A stretch of DNA of 64,000 bases, taken from assembly GCA_030151885.1 (NCBI GenBank), contig JASLCG010000019.1:1-64000 (forward strand). Reading direction: 5' to 3'. Each line of letters begins with the position of its first letter. Within the stretch, counting starts at the first letter, position 1. The stretch comes from Bacteroides sp. Lineage in GTDB: Bacteria; Bacteroidota; Bacteroidia; Bacteroidales; Bacteroidaceae. The notes under the pieces were generated by a model. It was not told the DNA's origin. It was given only the letters and a program-made list of their open reading frames with translations, and made no database searches. Shown here one piece after another: positions 1 through 7,500 of the stretch. Position numbers and translations under genes: made by a program.

Positions 1-37
1 AGAGTTAGCCCTTTTATTTGAATATAAATAGTTACAG

Positions 38-1918
38 TTAAGAAAGCTCAGAAACCTCTCTCAACCAAATTTCTGCCGTAACATCACTCGCCATATTCCA
101 CACATTTCTAGGACTTAACGAAACTCCAGTTACATTAGGTCCATCTGGAGAACAAGAGCGCTTAAACTGTTGCATAAAGAATCTTCTATAAAAAGTCTTT
201 AACCAATGTTTAATAACATCATCTGTATAAGTCCCTTTAAACGCCAACTTAGCACGCTCATAAATAATAGAGGGTCTATAACCATATACCATCATGTGAA
301 AAATAAAAAAATCGTGTAGTTCATAAGGACCAACTAAATCTTCTGTCTTTTGTAGAATTACACCAGTATCAGAAGCGGGTGTTAATTCAGGACTAATCGG
401 AGTGTCTAATATATCAAATAGAGAATGTGATAACACTTTATTCGTTGTAGTTTCTGCTATTTTTCTCACTAAAAATTGTACCATTGTCTTTGGTACCGAC
501 GAGTTTACCCCATACATTGACATATGATCTCCATTGTAAGTAGCCCATCCTAAAGCAAGCTCTGATAAATCTCCTGTACCAATAACTAAAGCATTTACTT
601 TATTAGCATAATCCATCAGGATTTGTGTGCGTTCTCTAGCCTGGCTATTCTCGTAAGTAACATCATGAACTGATGCATCGTGATTTATATCTTTAAAATG
701 CTGCAAACAGGCATCTTTAATTCCAATTTCTAAAGTGGTTATTCCCATTTGCTCCATTAATATATCAGCATTATTTTTAGTCCTTCCAGATGTACCAAAA
801 CCTGGCATTGTAATACCTATAATATTGGCAGAAGGTAAGTTCATTTTTTCAAAAGCCTTTAAACAAACTAGCAAAGCTAAAGTTGAATCTAATCCACCAG
901 ATACCCCAATAACCACTTTTTCTGTACGTGTGTGTAGCATTCTCTGAACTAAACCCATCACTTGAATATTATATGCATTAGTCGCAAATAAAGTTTCATC
1001 TACTCCTTGAGGAATAAAAGGATTTCGACTAATAGTTCTGTGTAAAGATGTAGGTGATATCACATCAGATTCAATATCAACAAATAAGCTTCCACTATCC
1101 AATCCTCTAGAAGAATATTGCTTACTTCTTAAAGACTGTTTATGTGCAATGTCTATTTCTGACACAATACACTGAGATTCAATATGAAACAACTGTGATT
1201 GTGCAACAGTCACTCCCTGATCTACAACAGCAGCCAAACCTCCATAAACAAAATCGGTAGTAGACTCTCCAAAACCGGGAGACGCATATATATAAGCCGC
1301 TTTATTCGTTAATGAACTAGTTTCCAATTGTTTTAATATCTCTACATCACTTCCTACAATAGAAGGCTCTGCTGATAAAACAACACTAAAATCCACCGTA
1401 TTATTAACTGTTACACCATCTTCCCAAAAACAGACATTAAAAGAAACCTCGCCAACAGAAAACTCTAAATTTGTTCCAAAAGGTATATCTGTTAATGCTC
1501 CTACAGATAAGACTCCAGATAAGTTAGAATCAAAAGAAGAAAAGCATCTATTAACTCCAGAACTCTGTCTTGGTACAATTCCATATATATGCCCATTTCC
1601 AATAACTGCTGCAACATTGTAAATTCTTTTTTGAATTACTAATGGCAAACCTACAATTAAGATACTTTTATACGAAGCAGTATTAGTAATTAGATGTTCT
1701 AATGCAATTATAGATTCTTCTAACAAAAGGTTATCAGAATATAAGTCACCACAGCTAACTGATGTTAAGCATAATTCAGGGAAAATATATAAAGAAATAT
1801 CTTTATGACTCTCCTTTTTCAAGATTGTTTCAATATTAATCGCATTTTCTTGACAAGAAGCTACCTTAACATTAGGTACACCTGCCGCAACGCGTAAAAA
1901 ACCATTCCCCTTTTCCAT
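38..1918 (-). CDS. nadE: NAD+ synthetase with an N-terminal nitrilase-type (glutaminase) domain
   Basis: The 626-residue protein has the two-domain plan of glutamine-dependent NAD+ synthetase: a nitrilase-fold domain (about residues 8-265) and an ATP-pyrophosphatase synthetase domain (about 310-620) that amidates deamido-NAD+. The PP-loop SGGLDS is at residues 340-345 and conserved blocks such as GTGDLSELALGW follow. The nitrilase half looks catalytically dead. The Glu survives (E48 in FPEL), but the Lys site (usually VPKTYLPN) reads VPRQSSG, with R117, and the nucleophile Cys site (usually EICEDLW) reads CFWEDGV, with W165. The frame is intact and flanking blocks such as YASPGFGESTTDFV are conserved, so this is not a frameshift. 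I infer use of free ammonia. The start is the only Met before the conserved N-terminus. It is divergent from the fur gene. Confidence 0.93.
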   Translation of the reverse strand: MEKGNGFLRVAAGVPNVKVASCQENAINIETILKKESHKDISLYIFPELCLTSVSCGDLYSDNLLLEESIIALEHLITNTASYKSILIVGLPLVIQKRIYNVAAVIGNGHIYGIVPRQSSGVNRCFSSFDSNLSGVLSVGALTDIPFGTNLEFSVGEVSFNVCFWEDGVTVNNTVDFSVVLSAEPSIVGSDVEILKQLETSSLTNKAAYIYASPGFGESTTDFVYGGLAAVVDQGVTVAQSQLFHIESQCIVSEIDIAHKQSLRSKQYSSRGLDSGSLFVDIESDVISPTSLHRTISRNPFIPQGVDETLFATNAYNIQVMGLVQRMLHTRTEKVVIGVSGGLDSTLALLVCLKAFEKMNLPSANIIGITMPGFGTSGRTKNNADILMEQMGITTLEIGIKDACLQHFKDINHDASVHDVTYENSQARERTQILMDYANKVNALVIGTGDLSELALGWATYNGDHMSMYGVNSSVPKTMVQFLVRKIAETTTNKVLSHSLFDILDTPISPELTPASDTGVILQKTEDLVGPYELHDFFIFHMMVYGYRPSIIYERAKLAFKGTYTDDVIKHWLKTFYRRFFMQQFKRSCSPDGPNVTGVSLSPRNVWNMASDVTAEIWLREVSELS

Positions 1919-1965
1919 TTTAATCTATTTAATTCTATTATCTCTTTTTATCTATAGTATAAATA

Positions 1966-1973
1966 CAAAAATA
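1966..1973 (-). promoter_or_regulatory. Candidate -7 box of the nadE promoter
   Basis: On the minus strand this reads TATTTTTG, matching the Bacteroidota -7 consensus TAnnTTTG, about 48 bases upstream of the nadE ATG. I see no well-spaced -33 TTTG, so the call rests on the -7 box and position only. Confidence 0.35.
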
Positions 1974-2016
1974 AAAATATTATACCTCAAAAGTAAAAAA
2001 TATTTATTCAAAAAGC

Positions 2017-2047
2017 TTGTTTTGTTATATGTGAATCTATATTTTTG
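2017..2047 (+). promoter_or_regulatory. Candidate promoter of the fur-rubrerythrin operon
   Basis: A TTG at 2017-2019 is followed after 20 bases by TATTTTTG at 2040-2047, fitting the Bacteroidota -33/-7 pattern (TTTG, about 19-21 bases, TAnnTTTG). Transcription would begin near 2053, just before the palindrome at 2060-2078, so a repressor bound there could block initiation. Confidence 0.5.
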
Positions 2048-2059
2048 TAGTACTAATAA

Positions 2060-2078
2060 AATTGTAACAATTACAATT
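2060..2078. promoter_or_regulatory. Perfect 19-bp palindrome, candidate Fur/PerR operator
   Basis: AATTGTAACAATTACAATT has two perfect 8-base arms around CAA. It lies between the predicted transcription start and the translation start of a Fur-family regulator. Fur and PerR boxes in other bacteria are AT-rich inverted repeats of 15-19 bp. I infer autoregulation, and co-regulation of the downstream rubrerythrin. Confidence 0.6.
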
Positions 2079-2095
2079 ATCTAAAATATTGTGAA

Positions 2096-2527
2096 TTGAA
2101 AGCTTTAGAAAAACTAAGAGAATTTGATATCAAGCCATCTATGCAACGCATTGCTATAATGGGCTACCTTATGGAGAATCTAATTCATCCTAGTGTAGAT
2201 GATATCTATAGTGCATTATCACCAGAAATGCCTACGCTTTCAAAAACAACAGTGTATAATACGCTAAAGCTTTTTGAAAGTCATAAAGCAATACGTACTT
2301 TAACAATTGATGAAAAAAATGTGTGTTATGATATTGATATTACACCTCATGCACACTTTATTTGTAAATGCTGTAGTCATATAGAAGACTTCCGTATTCC
2401 TATAGCAATTAACGAGGCCGATAAGACTAAAATGAATGGCTATCTTATCACAGAGTCTCATTTCTATTTTAAAGGTATTTGTAAGAAATGTTTAGATACC
2501 CAAAAGGTAAATATAAATAATAATTAA
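2096..2527 (+). CDS. Fur-family transcriptional regulator, probably PerR-like
   Basis: This 143-residue protein has the Fur fold. The N-terminal winged helix includes the recognition segment PTLSKTTVYNTLK (about residues 46-58). The C-terminal metal-binding domain contains HAHFICKCC (about 81-89) and a second Cys pair, CKKC, near the C-terminus, as in the structural zinc site of the family. No in-frame ATG precedes the conserved MKALEKLREFDIK-type start, so translation most likely begins at TTG 2096. A rubrerythrin gene follows after 12 bases and a perfect palindrome sits at the promoter. Together these suggest a peroxide or oxidative-stress sensor (PerR type) rather than a global iron regulator. 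The exact sensing role is inferred. Confidence 0.85.
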   Translation: MKALEKLREFDIKPSMQRIAIMGYLMENLIHPSVDDIYSALSPEMPTLSKTTVYNTLKLFESHKAIRTLTIDEKNVCYDIDITPHAHFICKCCSHIEDFRIPIAINEADKTKMNGYLITESHFYFKGICKKCLDTQKVNINNN

Positions 2528-2539
2528 GTTTTAAAAGAA

Positions 2540-3094
2540 ATGAAAAAATTCAGATGTACAGTTTGTGGTTACATTGCAGAAGGTGATGCAGCACCAGAGA
2601 AATGTCCACTATGTAAAGCACCAGCAAGTAAATTCGTTGAAATCGTAGAAACAGAAGGAGCATTAACTTTTGCTGATGAACACGTTATTGGTGTTGCTAA
2701 AGGTTGTGATGAAGAGATGATTAAAGATCTTAACGCACACTTTAATGGAGAATGTACTGAAGTTGGTATGTATTTAGCAATGAGCCGTCAAGCAGACCGT
2801 GAAGGATATCCTGAAATTGCAGAAGCATTTAAACGTTATGCATGGGAAGAAGCTGAACACGCTGCTAAATTTGCAGAGCTTTTAGGTGATGTAGTATGGG
2901 ATACTAAAACAAACCTAAAAATGCGTAAAGATGCAGAGCAAGGTGCTTGTGCAGATAAAAAACGTATTGCTACACGTGCTAAACAACTTAATCTTGATGC
3001 TATTCATGATACTGTTCATGAAATGTGTAAAGACGAGGCACGCCATGGTAAAGGTTTTGAAGGATTATACAACCGTTATTTCGGAGACAAATAA
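2540..3094 (+). CDS. rbr: Rubrerythrin, rubredoxin-first (reverse) type
   Basis: The 184-residue protein begins with a rubredoxin-like iron site (CTVCGY at residues 6-11 and CPLCKAP at 22-28). A ferritin-like di-iron domain follows, with Glu/His ligand motifs EEAEHA and DEARHG. Classical rubrerythrins carry the rubredoxin domain at the C-terminus. The order here is that of reverse rubrerythrins, which reduce hydrogen peroxide in anaerobes using NAD(P)H-derived electrons. It lies 12 bases downstream of the Fur/PerR-type gene and is followed by a strong hairpin terminator, so the two form one small oxidative-stress operon. Location is cytoplasmic, as no signal peptide is seen. Confidence 0.93.
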   Translation: MKKFRCTVCGYIAEGDAAPEKCPLCKAPASKFVEIVETEGALTFADEHVIGVAKGCDEEMIKDLNAHFNGECTEVGMYLAMSRQADREGYPEIAEAFKRYAWEEAEHAAKFAELLGDVVWDTKTNLKMRKDAEQGACADKKRIATRAKQLNLDAIHDTVHEMCKDEARHGKGFEGLYNRYFGDK

Positions 3095-3114
3095 TCTTTT
3101 TATTTTAAATATTT

Positions 3115-3146
3115 AAAAGAGGTGCATTATTGCACCTCTTTTTTTT
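3115..3146 (+). terminator. Intrinsic terminator of the fur-rbr operon
   Basis: The perfect stem AAAAGAGGTGCA / TGCACCTCTTTT encloses a TTAT loop (3127-3130) and runs into a T tract to 3146, 20 bases after the rubrerythrin stop codon. Confidence 0.9.
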
Positions 3147-3185
3147 GCTAAATATAGTATGCATCACTCTAATAAGACGATATTA

Positions 3186-3260
3186 TGTTGCCGACATACT
3201 TAAGCTGTGTTGCCGATGTACCTCTGTCTTGTCGGCAACATACCTGAGGTATGTCGGCAA
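3186..3260. repeat. Cluster of inverted TTGCCGACATAC repeats
   Basis: Four copies of one short motif are packed in 75 bases. Two are in plus orientation (TGTTGCCGACATAC at 3186-3199 and TGTTGCCGATGTACC at 3208-3222). Two are inverted (TGTCGGCAACATACC at 3230-3244 and GTATGTCGGCAA at 3249-3260). The last pair also creates the palindrome CATACCTGAGGTATG at 3239-3253. The stretch is clearly more GC-rich than its surroundings. It could be a REP-like palindromic element or a MITE remnant. I see no coding potential. Confidence 0.7.
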
Positions 3261-3373
3261 TGAACGAAGCCCTTGCCAAGCTAATGGAAGTTTAATAACC
3301 TAAATGGCCTATCTCATAAGCTATTTTCCTAAAATTTAATGACTTGAACTAAAATTTATACCTGGGACTTAGA

Positions 3374-3563
3374 AATTTCTTATCAATACGAATTTACACT
3401 ACTTTAAAAACACAATGAAAGGATATAAACTTCTGTGTAAATAAGATTTACCAATGCTTCTGCGGAATCTTTTAATGTTAAAATAAAAGCTTTTAGAACT
3501 CAGTTTAGGGGAGTTAAGGATCCCAATTTCTTCTTGTATAGATTAATGAAATTATTTGCGTAA
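3374..3563 (+). pseudogene. Remnant of an ISL3-like (ISAon1-type) transposase C-terminus
   Basis: In the frame 3450-3563 the plus strand encodes 37 residues then a stop, beginning TNASAESFNVKIKAFRTQF and ending FFLYRLMKLFA. This matches the well-conserved C-terminus of ISL3-like DDE transposases of Bacteroidota, including the AESFN segment with the catalytic Glu. Upstream (about 3374-3418) a different frame still recalls the preceding family segment but hits a TGA, so the copy is frameshifted and truncated. The bases after the stop (3564-3590, ACACAACATTTGGGATTGATCC) resemble the outer end of such elements. The 5' part of the gene is gone. It is non-functional. Confidence 0.75.
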
Positions 3564-3618
3564 ACACAACATTTGGGATTGATCCGTTTTATTGCTTCTA
3601 GTATCACTATATAGCTAT

Positions 3619-3648
3619 AGAGGGGGTATCCTTGCAGATACCCCCTCT
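3619..3648 (-). terminator. Strong hairpin at the end of the polysaccharide-utilisation operon
   Basis: AGAGGGGGTATC and GATACCCCCTCT form a perfect 12-bp stem with a six-base loop, 13 bases past the stop of the last minus-strand gene. Neither side carries a long T tract, so termination efficiency is uncertain, but the position fits a terminator or an mRNA-stabilising 3' hairpin. Confidence 0.65.
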
Positions 3649-3661
3649 AAGAATTAAGAAT

Positions 3662-4843
3662 TTATAAATCAGGACAACGTACATGGTCTATCCATGAAAG
3701 ATTTCCCCAACCAGCAAACCTTGCACTGTATCCATTTCCAGTAATATCTGTTACCACCTTATCATCTACTAAAGCTTCATCATTATTAAATCTCCAATAA
3801 GCAATTAACCCTTCAGTAGTAGGATCTACCCAGCAGATATTATTTTTTAACTCTGCAGGAGTTCTAGCAACAGCCCAAACTCTCACCTCACTAATGTCTC
3901 CTTCAAGATATCTGTTATCTGTTGCAGACTGCCCTATATAAAATGAAGCATTCTTATCGTGTCCATAAGCAGCTGTTAAATCTACACCATTAGGTCTTGG
4001 ATCTGGAACTTCACCATCAAACTCTCCATTTAGATATAATGTCGTTGTTCCTTTCTCACCATTGTAAACACATGCTACATGAACCCACTCGTCTTTAGGA
4101 AGAACAGTGTTTCCTGTTATACCAGCACCACCACCAATTTGTAATTTCCATCCTTCATCCTTACCACCAGCAGTACGTAAGCATAAATTCTCCTCTAACC
4201 CCATAACAGAATAGCACCACTTCCTATTGAAGTTTTTAAACCTGACACGAGCCTCGTAAGTAACATTTTTCAATGCTTTAGTATTATATTTAGACTCAGT
4301 TCGAAAGTCTACTTTAAAGTAAGAACCATTACTTCTTAGATTAGCTGCTTGTGTGATAATAATTTGATTTACGATAATATAAATTGTTCTAGATCCCTCA
4401 ATTATTGCCATTGCATTATCTTCTACATTTGCAATCGTTATTGGTAATACATAAGTTACCCCTTCATCAAGACCATCTCTTGAAGTAATTTCCAACTTTA
4501 AAGCTTCTGTACTAGCATGCTTACCAACCTCAATTTTAAGATCTGTATTTTGAAGGTTATAACATCTTTCAGGAAGTAGTTCAAAATTTTTCCTATAGGT
4601 TTTATTAAAATAGTCTACAAGATCTGCTCTAGCTTGTAGATTAACAGATATCTCTTCTTCAACAGTTGTAGAAGATTTTATATTCACACCTATAGCAGAA
4701 GGAAGATCATCTACTGTTAGAGTAGCAGTTGGATTTCCCTCATCTGCCCCAACAATAAAAATTCCATCATAATATTTTTGACTTTTTTGACAGCTTAAGA
4801 TCACTAAAAGTAATAGCAGTAAGTATATATCTTTATTTTTCAT
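3662..4843 (-). CDS. DUF1735 and LamG domain surface lipoprotein
   Basis: The 393-residue protein has a lipoprotein signal peptide with the modified Cys at residue 18 (VILSC). The N-terminal half resembles DUF1735, a beta-sandwich module common in SusCD-linked surface proteins. The C-terminal half (about 170-385) is a concanavalin-like LamG/jellyroll domain, shown by segments such as WVHVACVYNGEKGTTTLYLNGE and GDISEVRVWAVARTPAEL. It likely binds glycan at the cell surface as a SusE/F-like accessory. The start overlaps the stop of the upstream GH18 gene by 11 bases, which implies translational coupling. The same domain pairing with GH18 genes is typical of loci that release N-glycans. Confidence 0.85.
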   Translation of the reverse strand: MKNKDIYLLLLLLVILSCQKSQKYYDGIFIVGADEGNPTATLTVDDLPSAIGVNIKSSTTVEEEISVNLQARADLVDYFNKTYRKNFELLPERCYNLQNTDLKIEVGKHASTEALKLEITSRDGLDEGVTYVLPITIANVEDNAMAIIEGSRTIYIIVNQIIITQAANLRSNGSYFKVDFRTESKYNTKALKNVTYEARVRFKNFNRKWCYSVMGLEENLCLRTAGGKDEGWKLQIGGGAGITGNTVLPKDEWVHVACVYNGEKGTTTLYLNGEFDGEVPDPRPNGVDLTAAYGHDKNASFYIGQSATDNRYLEGDISEVRVWAVARTPAELKNNICWVDPTTEGLIAYWRFNNDEALVDDKVVTDITGNGYSARFAGWGNLSWIDHVRCPDL

Positions 4844-5885
4844 ATTTTTCTGTATTTAGAAGTTCTTTTTTATTCATCCACATTATTGCATTACGTGTAT
4901 ACTTATATTGCTCTGGTTTAGAATAATAATCAGTCTCCATATGATATGTACCACAACCACCTTTACGTGGTGCTAGCTCTCCATTATATATGGGTTTGAA
5001 CCTAGCCATTCCCTCAAGTGAAGGTACTACTTCACCACTTCTTAAAGTATGTGGTACCCCTCCCTCTTTATAACGTTCACCTTCAAAGGTCTCAGTAAAA
5101 ATATATTGTTCTGGTTTCCATCCTTTTCTAGCAGCATTATCAAATCGACTTTGCAAATTAGAATAACTACTTGACCTATAAGATTGAACAATTCCATAAT
5201 TAAAGTATTCGGCCAATCCATCATTTAAATGGTAAGGAACTCCATCAATAAGTAATAAGTTACGTGTTCCTGATTTTGGACCTATATATTTACCTAGAGC
5301 TTTAACAAATATTTCCATATTATCCATGTACTCTGGCCACATATAAGAAGGACCTACTAATGGCCCATTAAAGGGGACCCCAGCATGTTCAAGAAAACCT
5401 GGTTCATAATCTAAATCAATCCCTTGATATCCATAATAGTTCATCGTATCTACTAAAGATTTCGCATAGTCCTCAATTCCTTTCTGATCAACTTCCGATT
5501 CTGAAATCATAAATTGTTCTGGAATCTTATGAGCAAATACAGTAAACGTTACACGAGTTCCTTTTAACTCTTGTAAGCGACGTAAGTCGTCCTTCAAATT
5601 TTTGTCAAAGCCAGGACTTTTACTCCATATAGATATAATATCTACACTATCAGGCACACTCTCTAAATAACGAATCATATCTGCCGAGTTTGCAGACCAT
5701 CCACCAAACCAACCAAAGAATACTTCATGGTCATCACGCTCTTTATAAGCTCTTAAATTAGCATAATACTCGCTTGACTTTTCATATGGTTTTACTATTT
5801 GTAAAGCTTCAATATCATTATTACAACTTGACACACTAATAAGTACAGTAATCAGAACTGATATAATTGTATATATTTTTCTCAT
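4833..5885 (-). CDS. GH18 family lipoprotein, endo-beta-N-acetylglucosaminidase-like
   Basis: The 350-residue protein has a lipoprotein signal ending at C21 (SVSSC). The TIM-barrel catalytic motif of GH18 (DxxDxDxE) appears as QGIDLDYE at residues 154-161. The acid/base Glu (E161) and the assisting Asp residues (D157, D159) are present, while the first Asp is replaced by Gln. Its size and its place beside SusCD and a DUF1735/LamG lipoprotein resemble surface endo-beta-N-acetylglucosaminidases that cut the chitobiose core of N-glycans. A chitinase is less likely because no chitin-binding or second catalytic gene is present. Substrate is inferred from context. It lies 20 bases downstream of susD. 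Confidence 0.85.
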   Translation of the reverse strand: MRKIYTIISVLITVLISVSSCNNDIEALQIVKPYEKSSEYYANLRAYKERDDHEVFFGWFGGWSANSADMIRYLESVPDSVDIISIWSKSPGFDKNLKDDLRRLQELKGTRVTFTVFAHKIPEQFMISESEVDQKGIEDYAKSLVDTMNYYGYQGIDLDYEPGFLEHAGVPFNGPLVGPSYMWPEYMDNMEIFVKALGKYIGPKSGTRNLLLIDGVPYHLNDGLAEYFNYGIVQSYRSSSYSNLQSRFDNAARKGWKPEQYIFTETFEGERYKEGGVPHTLRSGEVVPSLEGMARFKPIYNGELAPRKGGCGTYHMETDYYSKPEQYKYTRNAIMWMNKKELLNTEKYEK

Positions 5886-5905
5886 TTTAGTCCATTTTAA
5901 AGTTA

Positions 5906-7483
5906 CTATTTAACATCCCACCATAGTCTAGTAGCTCCATTATCTTCTCCATTTAGTAATTCTATAGCTTTTAAAACTTCTTCTTTATTACCTAAGTGTT
6001 CGGATTCAGGAAATGGAACTCTTCTCACTTGAGCTTCAGAGCTAATAACACCATTACTCATGTTATCAATAATAGGATATATTTTGGGGTATCCAGTTCT
6101 ACGGAATTCACTCCAAGCCTCTTGTCCTAAAGGAAAAATAGCTATCCATTTCTGTGTAATAATCCGCTCTAGTTTCTCCTCTTGCGAAGCTAAATCATCC
6201 CATTTTATTTTAATTGATGATGGAGCTGATATCTTTCCTTTCCCAGATACTCCAGGATAATCTTTTGGTATAAGTGTATTGTTTAACAAATATTTTTGAG
6301 CTACAGCACTTTCTATATTACAATACTCGAAAGATTTCATTATCCCTTCATTATAAAAAGACTCTGCTGCACCTTTCATATTCCAGTTCAACATAGCACC
6401 TTCAGCTCTAAGAAAAAACACCTCTGCTGCAGTCATCCATGGATATGGAGTACTTCTATAAATAGATGGCTTCGACAAGAGCTTATTCTTCTTAAACTGT
6501 TGTCCCTCTTTATAACCATTACGTAGCCCTCTAAACTCTCCTAAACTATTTTCTTGAAAGTAAGAACCTCTTCTAGGATCTTCATAACCATTCATATATG
6601 TATCCATTGTAGCCCCCATAACATCATCATCGTATCCACTCCATATATTAAACATCGGATTGCTAAATATATATGCTAAGTTGCTATTATCTTGAATTAC
6701 TGCATTATCTGAATTTGATTCAATTACTCCATATGGATCATTTACAGCCTCCTCTGCTATTTTCTTTGCATCTTCAGGCTTAATATACCGTATACGCATT
6801 GCCAAACGTAGCTTTAAGGAATTTGCAAGCCTTATCCAACTTGGAATATCACTATTATAAATCAAATCATACTCCTTTAGAGATTTTGAGTTTGGATTAA
6901 CAATATCATACCCCTTTAAAATATTAACAGCATGATTTAATTCCTTAAAAAAAGACATATAAATTTCTTCCTGAGCATCATATGGGACAGGGGATTCTAA
7001 GCCAAAACGTGTGTAAGGAAGCGGTCCATATGCATCAGTTGCTTTATGTAATCCAGCTACTTTAACAATTTCTCCGACTCCAAATAATACAGATGTAGAG
7101 TCGACCTTCTGACGTAAAATATTCCATGGCGACATCAAGTCTACAAATGCAATTCTAAATGGAGTATCAATCCAATGTCCAGGGAAAGAATACGTCGTAC
7201 CATTGGCACCTCCCTCCCAATTGTTTGTACCAGAGAAATAACCAGCATACATATTTCCAAACAAATCATCTGAGCGCTGAAAATCATTCACAACTTCTGA
7301 TATCACTTTACGCTGCATAGTAGTTAAATATGTCCCCCATAAGTTATCTTTATTAAGTTCTTCTTCCATTATTTTATCGGGATCTTGATTTAATGAATCC
7401 GACATACAACTAGATATAGGAAGTAATATGCATAAGTACATTATGGTAGTGAACCATTTATTTATTTTTAATATCATAATCAC
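5906..7483 (-). CDS. susD: SusD/RagB-like glycan-binding lipoprotein
   Basis: This 525-residue protein has a lipoprotein signal with Cys at residue 26 (PISSC). It follows the SusC-type receptor after 17 bases, the standard SusC-SusD arrangement. Family features include the N-terminal helix-rich region after DPDKIMEEELNKDNLW, the ADAYGPLPYTRFG-like segment (here KATDAYGPLPYTRFG) and the middle segment SDIPSWIRLANSLKLRLAMRI. It is the lid-like surface partner that captures oligosaccharide for the outer-membrane channel. Met3 is an alternative start, but either gives the same signal peptide. The ligand cannot be read from sequence; the neighbouring GH18 suggests an N-acetylglucosamine-containing glycan. 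Confidence 0.93.
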   Translation of the reverse strand: MIMILKINKWFTTIMYLCILLPISSCMSDSLNQDPDKIMEEELNKDNLWGTYLTTMQRKVISEVVNDFQRSDDLFGNMYAGYFSGTNNWEGGANGTTYSFPGHWIDTPFRIAFVDLMSPWNILRQKVDSTSVLFGVGEIVKVAGLHKATDAYGPLPYTRFGLESPVPYDAQEEIYMSFFKELNHAVNILKGYDIVNPNSKSLKEYDLIYNSDIPSWIRLANSLKLRLAMRIRYIKPEDAKKIAEEAVNDPYGVIESNSDNAVIQDNSNLAYIFSNPMFNIWSGYDDDVMGATMDTYMNGYEDPRRGSYFQENSLGEFRGLRNGYKEGQQFKKNKLLSKPSIYRSTPYPWMTAAEVFFLRAEGAMLNWNMKGAAESFYNEGIMKSFEYCNIESAVAQKYLLNNTLIPKDYPGVSGKGKISAPSSIKIKWDDLASQEEKLERIITQKWIAIFPLGQEAWSEFRRTGYPKIYPIIDNMSNGVISSEAQVRRVPFPESEHLGNKEEVLKAIELLNGEDNGATRLWWDVK

Positions 7484-7500
7484 TTGTATTATAGAATTGA

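Noticed and set aside
1400..1600. Possible frameshift in nadE explaining loss of the catalytic Lys and Cys
   Set aside because: Conserved segments flank both sites in one frame and no stop occurs, so the changes are substitutions, not a frameshift.
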